Both the position numbers and the translations under genes were made by a program. The notes below the pieces were generated by a model, which worked only from the letters and a program-made list of their open reading frames with translations, was not told where the DNA came from and ran no database searches. DNA of 64,000 nucleotides from Mycobacterium sp. 141 (GTDB taxonomy: Bacteria; Actinomycetota; Actinomycetes; Mycobacteriales; Mycobacteriaceae): NCBI RefSeq assembly GCF_000382405.1, contig NZ_KB908261.1, forward strand, positions 1 through 64,000, read 5' to 3'. Below, one piece after another: positions 53,733 through 62,810 of this stretch; positions within the stretch are counted from its first letter, which is position 1, and every line of letters starts with the position of its first letter.

Positions 53733-56009
53733 ATGTCGAAAGCTGGTTCCATGCAACGCGATACCTACATCCGTGCCATCTCGACGCTGCGAATCACCGA
53801 TGCCGAGGAAGCGGGCGGCAAAGGTGCCAACATGGGCGAGTTGGTCGCCGCGAACCTTCCCGTCCCACCCGGCTTCGTCCTGCTGCGGGACTGCTACCGC
53901 GAGTCGATGAACGCGGGTGGAGTGGCTGCACAGCTCAACGACCTGCACCGTGAGGCAATGAAGAAGGCAGCGGACACGGCACGACTCAAGGACATGTCCA
54001 ACCACATGCAGGACCTGGTCCGCAAGGCCGGTGTCACAACTGTCGTACGTGATCTGCTCATCGACGCCTATCGCACCCTGGGGTCCGACGCCGTTGTCGC
54101 CGTTCGCTCCTCGGCAACCGGTGAGGATGGTCGCGACGTCTCGTTCGCCGGCATGAACGCCACGATCACCAATGTCAGCGGCGAGGACAATCTGGTCGCC
54201 GCGGTGCTCCGGTGCTGGATGTCGCTGTTCAGCCCCCGCGTCATCACCTACCGCGCCACCCGCGGCTTCACCGCGGACCCGGCCATGGCCGTGGTGGTCC
54301 AAACGATGGTCGACTCCGAGAAGGCCGGTGTGGCGTTCACGGCCGACCCCAGCAGCGGCGCACTCGATCGAGTGGTGATCGAGGCCGCGTTCGGTCTCGG
54401 TGAAGTCGTGGTATCGGGAGAGGTCGAGCCCGATACCTACATCGTGTCCAAGGAAACCCTGAAGCCACTCGATATCAGGGTCGGCCACAAGAGCTTCAAG
54501 ATCATCCGTGGTGTGGACGGAAACGACCATGCTGTCGACCTCGACGACGGTTCGGCGGACACCCGCGTGCTCGACGACGACGAATTGCGGTCGATCGCCG
54601 AACTCGCCATCGCGACCGAGCAGCACAACGGCTGTCCACAAGACACCGAATGGGCGATCGCAGAAGGCAAGACATATCTGGTGCAAGCCCGCCCCATCAC
54701 GACGCTGCCGACCGCGTCGACTGACCCACATGCGGTTCTCGTGCGCGGGCTGGCCGCCGCCCCCGGGAAAGTCACAGGCAAGGTCCGGGTGCTGCAGTCG
54801 CCGGACGAAGGCGTCCAGTTGCTCGACGGCGAGGTCCTGGTAGCGCCGATGACGAATCCGGACTGGCTACCCACGATGCGCCGGGCTGCGGCATTGGTGA
54901 CCGATACCGGCGGCATGACCTGCCACTCCGCAATTGTGGCCCGCGAGTTGGGGATTCCGTGCCTGGTAGGTGCCCGCACCGCGACCCGTGACCTCCATGA
55001 CGGCACAACGGTCACCGTGGACGGGACGCGCGGACAGGTGATATCCGGTCGGGTCGATACCACGCCGATCACGGTCTCCGACCGCACGTCGCCTGCCGAA
55101 CCGACCGCGGAGGTCACCGGCACCCGGATCTATGTCAATCTCGCGATGCCCGACACCGCGGAAGCCGTTGCCGCGCAGGGGCCAGACGGCGTCGGGCTGC
55201 TCCGGGCCGAGTTCATGCTGACCAACGCGTTCGATGGCCGGCATCCGCGCGACGTGATCGCCCACGGGGAGCAGGACGCCTTCGTCGACAAGATGGTGGC
55301 AGCCGTCGGCCGAATCGCCGCCGCGTTTGCCCCGCGGCCGGTCATCTACCGTGCCACCGACTTTCGCAGCAACGAATTCCGCGGTCTGACCGGAGGCGCG
55401 GCCTACGAACCGGTCGAACACAACCCGATGATCGGCTACCGCGGCTGCTACCGGTACATCAAGGAGCCCGACCTGTTCGCGCTCGAGTTGCGGGCACTGG
55501 CGAGGGTGCGTGAGCAATCGCCCAACGTGCATCTGATGATCCCGTTCGTGCGCACCCGTTGGGAGCTTGAGGAATGCCTGACGCTGGTGGACGCGAGTCC
55601 GCTGGGGCGGCACCGAGGCCTGCATCGTTGGGTGATGGCCGAAGTCCCGTCGGTCGTGCACTGGCTCCCCGAGTACATCGGGATGGGCATCGACGGCGTG
55701 TCCATCGGCAGCAACGATCTGACGCAGTTGATGCTGGGCGTCGACCGCGACTCGGACGTGTGTGCCGAACTGTTCGACGAGTCCGATCCAGCCGTTCTCG
55801 ATGCCATCGGTCAAATCATCAGCACAGCGAGGAAGTTCGGCATCACGTCCTCCTTGTGCGGGCAAGCGCCGTCGACCGACCCGACATTCGCCGAACACCT
55901 CGTCCGAATGGGTATCACGTCGGTATCGGTGAACCCGGACGCACTGGCCGCGACTCGTCGCGTGGTGGCCGCGGCCGAACGTCGCCTGCTACTCGACTCG
56001 GCGCGGTGA
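53733..56009 (+). CDS. ppsA: Phosphoenolpyruvate synthase (pyruvate, water dikinase)
   Basis: A 758-aa enzyme with the full three-part layout. The ATP-grasp N-terminal domain has GGKGANMGELVAANLPVPPG and VAVRSSATGEDGRDVSFAGM. The swivelling His domain has TDTGGMTCHSAIVARELGIP with the phospho-His. The C-terminal PEP-binding barrel has EFMLTNAF, RATDFRSNEFRGLTGG, MIPFVRT and GSNDLTQLMLGVDRDS. It converts pyruvate + ATP to PEP, supporting gluconeogenesis. Starts at 53733; an in-frame ATG at 53751 is possible. Confidence 0.92.
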   Translation: MSKAGSMQRDTYIRAISTLRITDAEEAGGKGANMGELVAANLPVPPGFVLLRDCYRESMNAGGVAAQLNDLHREAMKKAADTARLKDMSNHMQDLVRKAGVTTVVRDLLIDAYRTLGSDAVVAVRSSATGEDGRDVSFAGMNATITNVSGEDNLVAAVLRCWMSLFSPRVITYRATRGFTADPAMAVVVQTMVDSEKAGVAFTADPSSGALDRVVIEAAFGLGEVVVSGEVEPDTYIVSKETLKPLDIRVGHKSFKIIRGVDGNDHAVDLDDGSADTRVLDDDELRSIAELAIATEQHNGCPQDTEWAIAEGKTYLVQARPITTLPTASTDPHAVLVRGLAAAPGKVTGKVRVLQSPDEGVQLLDGEVLVAPMTNPDWLPTMRRAAALVTDTGGMTCHSAIVARELGIPCLVGARTATRDLHDGTTVTVDGTRGQVISGRVDTTPITVSDRTSPAEPTAEVTGTRIYVNLAMPDTAEAVAAQGPDGVGLLRAEFMLTNAFDGRHPRDVIAHGEQDAFVDKMVAAVGRIAAAFAPRPVIYRATDFRSNEFRGLTGGAAYEPVEHNPMIGYRGCYRYIKEPDLFALELRALARVREQSPNVHLMIPFVRTRWELEECLTLVDASPLGRHRGLHRWVMAEVPSVVHWLPEYIGMGIDGVSIGSNDLTQLMLGVDRDSDVCAELFDESDPAVLDAIGQIISTARKFGITSSLCGQAPSTDPTFAEHLVRMGITSVSVNPDALAATRRVVAAAERRLLLDSAR

Positions 56010-56023
56010 CTCTCGGCACCGAC

Positions 56024-56041
56024 TCCGGGACTTTGGACTCC
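56024..56041. promoter_or_regulatory. DosR-like box upstream of the universal stress gene at 56100
   Basis: TCCGGGACTTTGGACTCC contains GGGACTTT exactly as in the consensus; the second arm is GGACTCC instead of AGTCCC. 59 bp upstream of ATG 56100. Confidence 0.6.
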
Positions 56042-56099
56042 AGCACAACGTATTCGACCACCCATAGCGTCGTCAGTAACCAGCGGATTGGAGAGCATC

Positions 56100-56882
56100 A
56101 TGAATGACAGCCGCATGGCGAAGCCCGTCGTCGTCGGGATCGATGGCTCCGCGCAGTCCATCGCCGCAGCGCAATGGGGCATCAAGGAAGCGATCAGCCG
56201 CGATGTACCGCTGCGGCTGGTTTATGTCATGAAGTCCAAGCACCCATCCAATGACGACTATTACCGCGATATCCATCACGCGGAGGAGTCACTCCGGTTT
56301 GCGCAGGCCGCCGTGGACGCTGCCGGAACCTACGTCAAGGTCGAGACCGCGATCCTCGACGGCCCGCCCGGCGCCGTCCTCATCGAAGAATCGCGGGACG
56401 CGGCGCTGATCTGTGTCGGCTCGGTGGGGATCGGGCAGTACGCGCGGTCGATCCTGGGCTCCACCGCCGCCGAGCTCACCGAAAAGGCGCACTGCCCCGT
56501 CGCGGTCATCCGCCCGGAGGTGTTCCCATCACAGCAGGATGTCGACTGGGTGGTGGTCGCCGTGAACGACAAGCCCGACAACGACCTGGTGGTCGAATCC
56601 GCCCTGACGGAGGCGGAGCTACGCCGCGCACCGGTGCTCATGCTGGGCAGCCATGGCAGCCTCGAGCAGCGCGTGAAACAGTGCAGCCAACACCACCCCG
56701 GCGTACACATCTATCCGATCACCGAAGGTGCCGGTGTCGCCCGATTCCTCAAGAGGCACGACGAGCGCGTGCAACTCGCCGTGATCGGCAGCACCGAAGC
56801 CAATCAGCTCGCACACATCATCGGACCGCACGGCCACCGGCTCTTCAATCACGCTCGGTCATCGACGCTGATCGTGCGTTGA
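56100..56882 (+). CDS. Universal stress protein, tandem UspA domains (Rv3134c-like)
   Basis: A 260-aa protein. Domain 1 (about 6-140): PVVVGIDGSAQSIAAAQWGI and the ATP-loop motif GSVGIGQYARSILGSTAAEL, matching G-2x-G-9x-G-S. Domain 2 (150-260): WVVVAVNDKPDNDLVVESAL, whose loop GSTEANQLAHIIGPHG is degenerate. Such USPs bind ATP and act in hypoxic growth arrest. The ATG has GGAGAG upstream. The same layout occurs at 62811, and the two are close paralogues. Confidence 0.9.
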   Translation: MNDSRMAKPVVVGIDGSAQSIAAAQWGIKEAISRDVPLRLVYVMKSKHPSNDDYYRDIHHAEESLRFAQAAVDAAGTYVKVETAILDGPPGAVLIEESRDAALICVGSVGIGQYARSILGSTAAELTEKAHCPVAVIRPEVFPSQQDVDWVVVAVNDKPDNDLVVESALTEAELRRAPVLMLGSHGSLEQRVKQCSQHHPGVHIYPITEGAGVARFLKRHDERVQLAVIGSTEANQLAHIIGPHGHRLFNHARSSTLIVR

Positions 56883-56894
56883 TGGGAGACTTCC

Positions 56895-57479
56895 ATGCCG
56901 AAATGTCCGAACGGTCACCGCAATCCCAAGAACCAGCAGCTCTGCAGTCAATGTGACGCGCTGATCGTCGCGAATGCCGCGCACCGACCATCGAGCGGCA
57001 GTCCGTGGCGATACGCCGTTCCGGTCAGCGTAGCGACATCGATCCTGTTGGCGACGGCGTTGGGCTTCGCTGTCGGACACAACGTCGTACCGGAAACACC
57101 GCGGACCGACGTGCATACGTCAACGCAGCACTGGTGGGTGGTGGCGCGACCGTCATTCGACGAACTCCGAAACAGCCTGTTGGACACCCGTTCCGCTCTT
57201 GCGCGTCAGGACACGTCAGCGCTCGGCACCGTTTGCCGCACGTTGCATGACGCTGCTGTGGTGAAGCTGCGTGCGCAATTGCCGGCACCGGACCCCCAGT
57301 TGACGGCCGAGCTCGATGCAGCCATCAACGATGCCCACGACGCCGCGCATATGTGCCTCGCGGCGATCAGCGGGTCACAGAACAACTACGGCGGTGAATT
57401 CAGGTCTGCTCTCGACCAGGCCGACCGCAACCTCACCGCAGCGTTGGTGTCGGTCAACGACAGCCTGTCCGAGGCGTGA
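56895..57479 (+). CDS. Zinc-ribbon, single-pass membrane protein of unknown function
   Basis: A 194-aa protein. The N-terminus MPKCPNGHRNPKNQQLCSQC is a four-Cys/His zinc ribbon. A membrane helix follows at about 38-60 (YAVPVSVATSILLATALGFA), then an external helical domain with two Cys (GTVCRTLHDAAVVKLRAQ; AHMCLAAISGSQNN) that could pair. It lies 12 bp after the USP gene and is probably in its operon, so it is under the same DosR-like box. I do not recognise a family. Confidence 0.75.
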   Translation: MPKCPNGHRNPKNQQLCSQCDALIVANAAHRPSSGSPWRYAVPVSVATSILLATALGFAVGHNVVPETPRTDVHTSTQHWWVVARPSFDELRNSLLDTRSALARQDTSALGTVCRTLHDAAVVKLRAQLPAPDPQLTAELDAAINDAHDAAHMCLAAISGSQNNYGGEFRSALDQADRNLTAALVSVNDSLSEA

Positions 57480-57487
57480 CTTGCCAC

Positions 57488-58873
57488 TCAGTTCTTTTGC
57501 TTTCCCGCGTCCTGCAGACTCAGAGCGACGAGCCGACGGACCCCGTCTTCGATACCACGCGCGAACTCCTCGATATCTCGGCCGGTGTCGTAATCGGCAG
57601 TGATGCCGAACACGAGATCGTCGCCGTAACTGAGAATCGCTATGCCCGTTCGTAACTGGAGCGCAATCGGAGGGATGGGCAACAGCCGGACCACCTCTTG
57701 TCCCATGACCCGCAGATGCTTGCGCGGCCCGGGTACATCAGTGGCAACCGTGACGACGCCGCGCTGCGGCAGTTTCATCAGCGTCCTGAAAGTCCAGGCC
57801 GCCAGCGGAAACGGGGCGGCATTGACGAGATCGACCAACCAGGTCCCGCCTTCGCGCTGACCAGCCACCTTGGTGCGCATCAACCGCCGGTGAACCACCT
57901 GGAGCTGCTCCAGCGGATCCTCCTTGTCAACGGGAAGAAACGGCAACATCGCCGAAACCCGGTTGTCGGCAACATCGAATGCGTCGTTGCCGCGAATCGA
58001 CACCGGTACCAGAGTCCTCAGCGTCGTTCGCCGGGGTTTCTCGCCGCGGCGGGCCAACTCGGTCCGAAAACTGTGGGTGATCGCTGCCAGTGCAACGTCG
58101 TTGAGCGTCACGTCGAATTCGTCACACACCTTCCGTACGTCACAGAGGCTCACTCGCGCGGCGCTGAACCGGCGCATGGTGGTAACCGGGCCGGTCAATG
58201 ACGATTCCGCCGCGGGATTCAGCAGTCCGGCAGCAAGTTCGATCGCACCTCCCATTGCAAGAGTCGCTGTTCTGGTCGTCGTCGCTGCCAAGTGCCACAT
58301 GCCACTCGCCCAACCCACGGGGTTCAGACCGATCCTGGTCCAATCGAACCCCGAACTGGATTCCTTGGTAGCGGCCCGTATTGAGCTGGCGAACGTTTCT
58401 CCCGCGCCCTCGTCGCTCAACCCCGCGAAGATCCGCATCGTCGCTATGCCGTCGGCGATGCAGTGATGAATCTTCATCAGCACAGCCCATCGCCCGTCGG
58501 CGAGACCTTCCACAACCCAGCACTCCCAGAGTGGTCGGTCACGGTCGAGTCGTCTCGCTACGACATCGGCGACAAAGCGAAACAGCGCCTCATCGTCCCC
58601 GCCATGCGGCAGTGCGGCCAGATGGATATGGCGGGAGAGATCCAAGTTGGGGTCTTCGGCCCACACTGGCGGGCCCAGATCCAGCAGATGCGTGTGCAGG
58701 ACCTGTCTGAGCCGTGGTACCGCCAGGATTCGTGGCGCGATCAACGCGGCGATCGTGTCGAAATCCGGCATCGGCCCCTCGATGATCGCGAGACCGCCAA
58801 CCGCGAGACTGACGTGCCGGTCGGAATCCTCTGCCTCGAGAAACGCTGCGGCAAAGGGCGACAAGTGCTCCAT
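57488..58873 (-). CDS. tgs1: Triacylglycerol synthase Tgs1 (WS/DGAT family)
   Basis: A 461-aa acyltransferase very like M. tuberculosis Tgs1 (Rv3130c). It has FLEAEDSDRHVSLAVGGLA, RPLWECWVVEGLADGRWAVL, the intact catalytic motif IHHCIADGIATM, then FDVTLNDVALAAITHSFR, LRTLVPVSIRGND, and GVVTVATDVPGPRKHLRVMG. It esterifies diacylglycerol with acyl-CoA to make storage lipid in hypoxia. A DosR-like box is 57 bp upstream. Convergent with the zinc-ribbon gene, 8 bp apart. Confidence 0.92.
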   Translation of the reverse strand: MEHLSPFAAAFLEAEDSDRHVSLAVGGLAIIEGPMPDFDTIAALIAPRILAVPRLRQVLHTHLLDLGPPVWAEDPNLDLSRHIHLAALPHGGDDEALFRFVADVVARRLDRDRPLWECWVVEGLADGRWAVLMKIHHCIADGIATMRIFAGLSDEGAGETFASSIRAATKESSSGFDWTRIGLNPVGWASGMWHLAATTTRTATLAMGGAIELAAGLLNPAAESSLTGPVTTMRRFSAARVSLCDVRKVCDEFDVTLNDVALAAITHSFRTELARRGEKPRRTTLRTLVPVSIRGNDAFDVADNRVSAMLPFLPVDKEDPLEQLQVVHRRLMRTKVAGQREGGTWLVDLVNAAPFPLAAWTFRTLMKLPQRGVVTVATDVPGPRKHLRVMGQEVVRLLPIPPIALQLRTGIAILSYGDDLVFGITADYDTGRDIEEFARGIEDGVRRLVALSLQDAGKQKN

Positions 58874-58929
58874 ACGATGACTGTGCGCCCACTTAAGGAA
58901 TGGGTGAAGGGAACGAGGTCACCTACCTG

Positions 58930-58947
58930 CAGGGACCACGTCCTCTT
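58930..58947. promoter_or_regulatory. DosR-like box upstream of tgs1
   Basis: CAGGGACCACGTCCTCTT keeps AGGGAC and GTCCT arms with an ACC/ACG centre. 57 bp upstream of the tgs1 ATG at 58873. Confidence 0.55.
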
Positions 58948-59021
58948 TTCGGCAACGTTGGCTGAAGACCTGAACCGCGCCGGGTATCCGATATCACGTT
59001 CCTGACCTTGGTCGTATGGGT

Positions 59022-59039
59022 TGATGACCAACGGCCCAC
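59022..59039. promoter_or_regulatory. Weak DosR-like box upstream of the universal stress gene at 59168
   Basis: TGATGACCAACGGCCCAC has the GACC..CGGCCC core seen in some DosR sites, but the first arm lacks GGG. 129 bp upstream of ATG 59168. Confidence 0.3.
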
Positions 59040-59167
59040 GAAACGGTCGCGACCGCACGCCTAGGCTCATCTCAGACAGGCGAACATCGCGCAAAGCCAC
59101 GGGTCTCACCTTGGCGTGGCGCCCTTGACAACTGTGCAGCTTTCGACGACAACAAGGGAGAAAAGCC

Positions 59168-60049
59168 ATGTCTCATCAAGGTATTCTCGTCAGCGTAGAC
59201 GGCTCGTCGCAGAGCGATGTCGCGGTGCGCTGGGCCGCCCGCGAGGCGGTGATGCGAAACGCTCAACTGACCATCGTCAATGTGGTCAACCCTTTGACCG
59301 CCGACTGGTCACCGGTCGGCATGATCGGCGCGCCGCTGCCCGAAGAGATCGGCGAGTGGCAGGAAGACGCAGCCCGACGAATCATCCAAGGCGCAGTCCG
59401 TATCGCACGCGACACTCCTGCCGGTGACTCTTTGCGGATCCAGACCGAGACGCCGTGCGGTCCGATCGTGCCCGTGCTGCGAGACCTCACCAAGCAATTC
59501 GCGATCATCGTGGTTGGTTCGCACGGCCGCCGGGCGTTGGCCCGCGGGGTGCTCGGATCGGTCAGCACCGCGCTGGTACATCACTCACACTGCCCGGTCG
59601 CCGTCGTGCGTGATCAGTTGCCGCCCCAGCGCCGGCGGGCGCCCGTCGTGGTGGGCATAGATGGATCCCCGGCATCTGAAAGCGCCACCGCCCTGGCTTT
59701 CGACGAGGCTTCCTGGCGCAATGTCGAACTCGTCGCCGTGCACGCGTGGATCGATGAGGAATGGCCGGATGCCCTACCCCTGCCGTGGTCCAGCGTGATC
59801 GCCAACGCCGACGAAACGGTGGCTGAACGTCTGGCGGGGTGGCAAGAGCGGTACCCGGACGTTGTCGTGCGCAGAGTGGTGGTGCGCGACGACGCCGCCG
59901 GCGCCCTGCTCGCACAGTCCGAATCGGCACAGCTGATTGTCGTCGGAAGTCATGGGCGAGGCGGATTCGCCGGTATGTTGCTCGGATCGGTCAGTTCTGC
60001 AGTCGTCCACGGCGCTCGCATCCCGGTGATCGTGGTCCGTCATGACTGA
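59168..60049 (+). CDS. Universal stress protein with two intact UspA domains
   Basis: A 293-aa protein. Domain 1 (5-145): ILVSVDGSSQSDVAVRWAA and GSHGRRALARGVLGSVSTAL. Domain 2 (155-293): VVVGIDGSPASESATALAF and GSHGRGGFAGMLLGSVSSAV. Both ATP loops fit G-2x-G-9x-G-S, unlike the other two USPs here. It resembles Rv2005c/Rv2623-type DosR proteins. AACAAGGGAGAAAAGCC precedes the ATG. Followed by the nitroreductase gene with little or no gap. Confidence 0.9.
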   Translation: MSHQGILVSVDGSSQSDVAVRWAAREAVMRNAQLTIVNVVNPLTADWSPVGMIGAPLPEEIGEWQEDAARRIIQGAVRIARDTPAGDSLRIQTETPCGPIVPVLRDLTKQFAIIVVGSHGRRALARGVLGSVSTALVHHSHCPVAVVRDQLPPQRRRAPVVVGIDGSPASESATALAFDEASWRNVELVAVHAWIDEEWPDALPLPWSSVIANADETVAERLAGWQERYPDVVVRRVVVRDDAAGALLAQSESAQLIVVGSHGRGGFAGMLLGSVSSAVVHGARIPVIVVRHD

Positions 60050-60093
60050 TGTCTGCTCCTGGAGTTCTGTTTGACAGGAAGGTGAGGTTCGTC

Positions 60094-61074
60094 ATGCGCG
60101 ATGCCGTAGTAGATACCAAAATCATCAAGGATGCAGTCACTTTGGCCTGCCGTGCCCCATCGATGCACAACAGCCAACCGTGGCGATGGGTCGCCGCCGG
60201 CCGGACGGTCGAACTCTTTGTCGACCCCGACCGGGCACCCCGACACGCTGATACTTCGGGCCGTGAAGCGTTGATCTCCTGCGGCGCGGTTCTCGATCAT
60301 TTCCGGGTGGCGATGGCAGCTGCCGGGTGGACGACGAACGTCGACCGATTCCCCAATCCGAACGATCTTCACCACCTGGCTTCCCTCGATTTCAGCCCGC
60401 TCGGTTTCGTCACCGATGGCCACCGACGCCGAGCAGATGCCATTTTGCTGCGACGAACCGATCGCCTGCCGTTTGCTGCCCCACCGGACTGGGAATCGGT
60501 TGAGCCTCGCCTGCGCTCAAGCGTCAACGCTGAGCTTGTTCGCGTTGATGTGGTGCGCGACGACCTCCGCGCCGAACTCGCGGAGGCGTCCGCGCTGACC
60601 GAGTCGCTTCGCCTGTACGACTCGTCCTACCATGCCGAGCTCGAATGGTGGACTTCCGATTTCTCAGGGCGCGAAGGGATCCCGCACAGCTCGCTGGTGT
60701 CGGCAGCGGAGAGCGATCGCGTCGACGTAGGGCGGACGTTCCCCGTCACGCATCACCGTGAGCGACGTCGTGAAGTGGGTGAGGATCACTCCAAGATCAT
60801 GGTCTTGTCGACATACGACGACACCCACGACGCCATGCTGCAGTGCGGCGAGATGCTGTCCGCCGTGCTCCTCGATGCGACACTCGCCGGGCTGGCAACA
60901 TGCACGCTGACACACATCACCGAGCTGCCGGCCAGCCGACAGATCGTCGCGACATTGATCGGACAGCCGACGACACCGCAGGTACTGATCCGGATTGGAC
61001 TCGTACCCAGCTTGGACGACGTTCCCCCGGCAACGCCTCGACGACCAGTCAACGAGGTGTTCGAGGTCCGCTGA
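60094..61074 (+). CDS. Acg/Rv3131-like nitroreductase-family protein
   Basis: A 326-aa protein with two degenerate nitroreductase repeats: LACRAPSMHNSQPWRWVAAG at the N-terminus, HADTSGREALISCGAVLDHF, a middle RRTDRLPFAAPP, and C-terminal MLSAVLLDATLAGLATCTLT. DosR-regulated Rv3131, Rv2032 (Acg) and Rv3127 are of this kind and may sequester flavin. I chose ATG 60094, preceded by AGGAAGGTGAGG and aligned with the start of Rv3131. An in-frame ATG at 60049 overlaps the USP stop and would add 15 residues. Confidence 0.85.
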   Translation: MRDAVVDTKIIKDAVTLACRAPSMHNSQPWRWVAAGRTVELFVDPDRAPRHADTSGREALISCGAVLDHFRVAMAAAGWTTNVDRFPNPNDLHHLASLDFSPLGFVTDGHRRRADAILLRRTDRLPFAAPPDWESVEPRLRSSVNAELVRVDVVRDDLRAELAEASALTESLRLYDSSYHAELEWWTSDFSGREGIPHSSLVSAAESDRVDVGRTFPVTHHRERRREVGEDHSKIMVLSTYDDTHDAMLQCGEMLSAVLLDATLAGLATCTLTHITELPASRQIVATLIGQPTTPQVLIRIGLVPSLDDVPPATPRRPVNEVFEVR

Positions 61075-61108
61075 CTCATCGGTCAGTGATCAACCGCGCT
61101 GAGCGGTG

Positions 61109-62563
61109 TCAGGTTGCCCGACAACATAACTCGTAGGCATCGTGCACCGATTCGGCCAGACTGCGGGTGGTGTCGATTCGGTGAGCGGTGCTCCATGAAT
61201 GGTCATCAGAGGCCATCGCGGCGGCGATCGCCGGAGTGGCATCGGAGGTGCTTCCCGACCGCCGGCTGATGCGATCCATCGCCTCGGACAGCGGCGCTTC
61301 ACAGACCAGCTCTACTGTCGGGCACGAATATTCATCGGCAACCTTCGCTGCCCGCAGCCGTTGACCCGCGTCACGCCAGGTACCGTCGAGGATGACCGAC
61401 CGTCCGCGGGCCAAGGCTGTGGCCGCCCGGCGCAGGGTGTGTTCGTATACGGCGTTCACGTTGTCGGGCAGATAGAGTCCGCCTCCGAACACGCCTTCCG
61501 AGCCCTCGATGATGCCGGACTCGAGCAATTCACGTCGCACATCGTCAGTGGATATCACGTCGGCCTTCATGCGCTCCGACAGCGCCCGCGCCAACGTGGT
61601 CTTGCCGGTTCCCGGTCCTCCTCCGACCAGGACCAGCCGCACAGTTCCCGATCGCAGGTGCGTCAAGGCGATGTCAAGGTGGCGCTGCGCATCGGACCGG
61701 GCATCGGTGACACCCTGATCGAATCTGATGCAGTCGACCTTCGCGCGAACAACGGCGCGGTAGCTGATATAGAAGTGCCATAGGGAGTTTGGTTCAGACC
61801 CACTCGTCAACCGCACATAGTGGGACCGGAACTTCGCAGCCAGATCGTTGCGGCCCAGAAATTCGAGGTCCATCACGAGGAACGCGGCGTCGTCGACGCA
61901 GTCGACATGGCGAAGCCGGTCGTCGAACTCCAGACAGTCGAGCAGAGCCGGCCCCTCGGGCAGGCAGAAAATGTCGTCGGCCCTCAGGTCGCCGTGGCCG
62001 TCGACGATACGGCGGTCTGCGATCCGCTCCGCGAACAGTTCTGTCCTGCCCGAGATGAACCGAGCAGCCAACCGAGTGACTTCGGCTATCCGTTCGGTGG
62101 ACAGGATGGTGCCGCCGTAGCGGCCGAGCTCGGTCAGGTTCTCCTGCCAAAGCGCGGTGATTTCGGGCGGCGTACCACGCTCGTCGATCGCGGGCGAGCG
62201 CTCGGCACGCTCGTGGAACCGGGCGAGTGTCTCTGCGATGCGCACAATGTGGTCGTCGACGTCGTCGCCGACCGACTCGTCGGTGGCGACCAATGTGGTC
62301 AGCCGCAGCGAGTCCGGGTGACGTCGCATGATGATGACGGGTTCGGCCGGACACTGTCCGGCGTTGTCGAAATGTGCTATCCCCAGGTAGCTCTCCGGTG
62401 CCAGCCGCCTGTTGAGTTCGACTTCGCGGGCGCAGACCTGCTCGCGTCGCTCGACCGAGCTGAAGTCGAGAAAATCCGTCACCACAGGCTTTTTGACCTT
62501 GTACGCCCTGTCCCCAACCAAAACCACGATACCGGTATGGGTTTCGAAAACCTCTGCGTTCAT
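61109..62563 (-). CDS. Two-domain kinase: aminoglycoside-phosphotransferase-like plus P-loop ATPase (Rv2004c-type)
   Basis: A 484-aa protein. Residues 1-310 form an APH-like domain: FETHTGIVVLVGDRAYKVKK, EVELNRRLAPESYLGIA, RRIVDGHGDLRADDIFCLP (Brenner-type HGDLR catalytic loop) and LDCLEFDDRLRHVD (metal Asp). Residues 325-484 are a zeta-toxin/adenylate-kinase-like P-loop domain: LVLVGGGPGTGKTTLARAL, VISTDDVRRELLESG, VILDGTWRDAGQR. DosR-regulated Rv2004c has the same fusion. The substrate is unknown. ATG 62563; a DosR-like box is 80 bp upstream. Confidence 0.85.
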   Translation of the reverse strand: MNAEVFETHTGIVVLVGDRAYKVKKPVVTDFLDFSSVERREQVCAREVELNRRLAPESYLGIAHFDNAGQCPAEPVIIMRRHPDSLRLTTLVATDESVGDDVDDHIVRIAETLARFHERAERSPAIDERGTPPEITALWQENLTELGRYGGTILSTERIAEVTRLAARFISGRTELFAERIADRRIVDGHGDLRADDIFCLPEGPALLDCLEFDDRLRHVDCVDDAAFLVMDLEFLGRNDLAAKFRSHYVRLTSGSEPNSLWHFYISYRAVVRAKVDCIRFDQGVTDARSDAQRHLDIALTHLRSGTVRLVLVGGGPGTGKTTLARALSERMKADVISTDDVRRELLESGIIEGSEGVFGGGLYLPDNVNAVYEHTLRRAATALARGRSVILDGTWRDAGQRLRAAKVADEYSCPTVELVCEAPLSEAMDRISRRSGSTSDATPAIAAAMASDDHSWSTAHRIDTTRSLAESVHDAYELCCRAT

Positions 62564-62642
62564 CTGCCAGCCCACTCCCCTCGTCCGGCCCTTCGCTGTC
62601 AACCGAACACCACCACCATTTCGCACCGGCAGGCGGGGGCCC

Positions 62643-62660
62643 AGAGTCCAAAGTCCCACC
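62643..62660. promoter_or_regulatory. DosR-like box upstream of the Rv2004c-type gene
   Basis: AGAGTCCAAAGTCCCACC; on the minus strand it reads GGTGGGACTTTGGACTCT, with GGGACTTT exactly matching the consensus half. Nearly the same sequence as the box at 56024. Confidence 0.65.
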
Positions 62661-62705
62661 TTGCCGGTGGTCCGAGATGACGTTGCGCACAGCGCGGGTC
62701 TGGCA

Positions 62706-62723
62706 GATGACCTTGGTCCCAGC
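62706..62723. promoter_or_regulatory. DosR-like box upstream of the universal stress gene at 62811
   Basis: GATGACCTTGGTCCCAGC keeps GACC..GGTCCC. 88 bp upstream of ATG 62811; second box in the same divergent region. Confidence 0.5.
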
Positions 62724-62810
62724 TCAGGTCGACCAAAGCCCGCATACCCACACATGCCCGACGTCATACCGTTTATCCCATAACGACCGCAGGCAGCTGA
62801 GGGGGCCACC

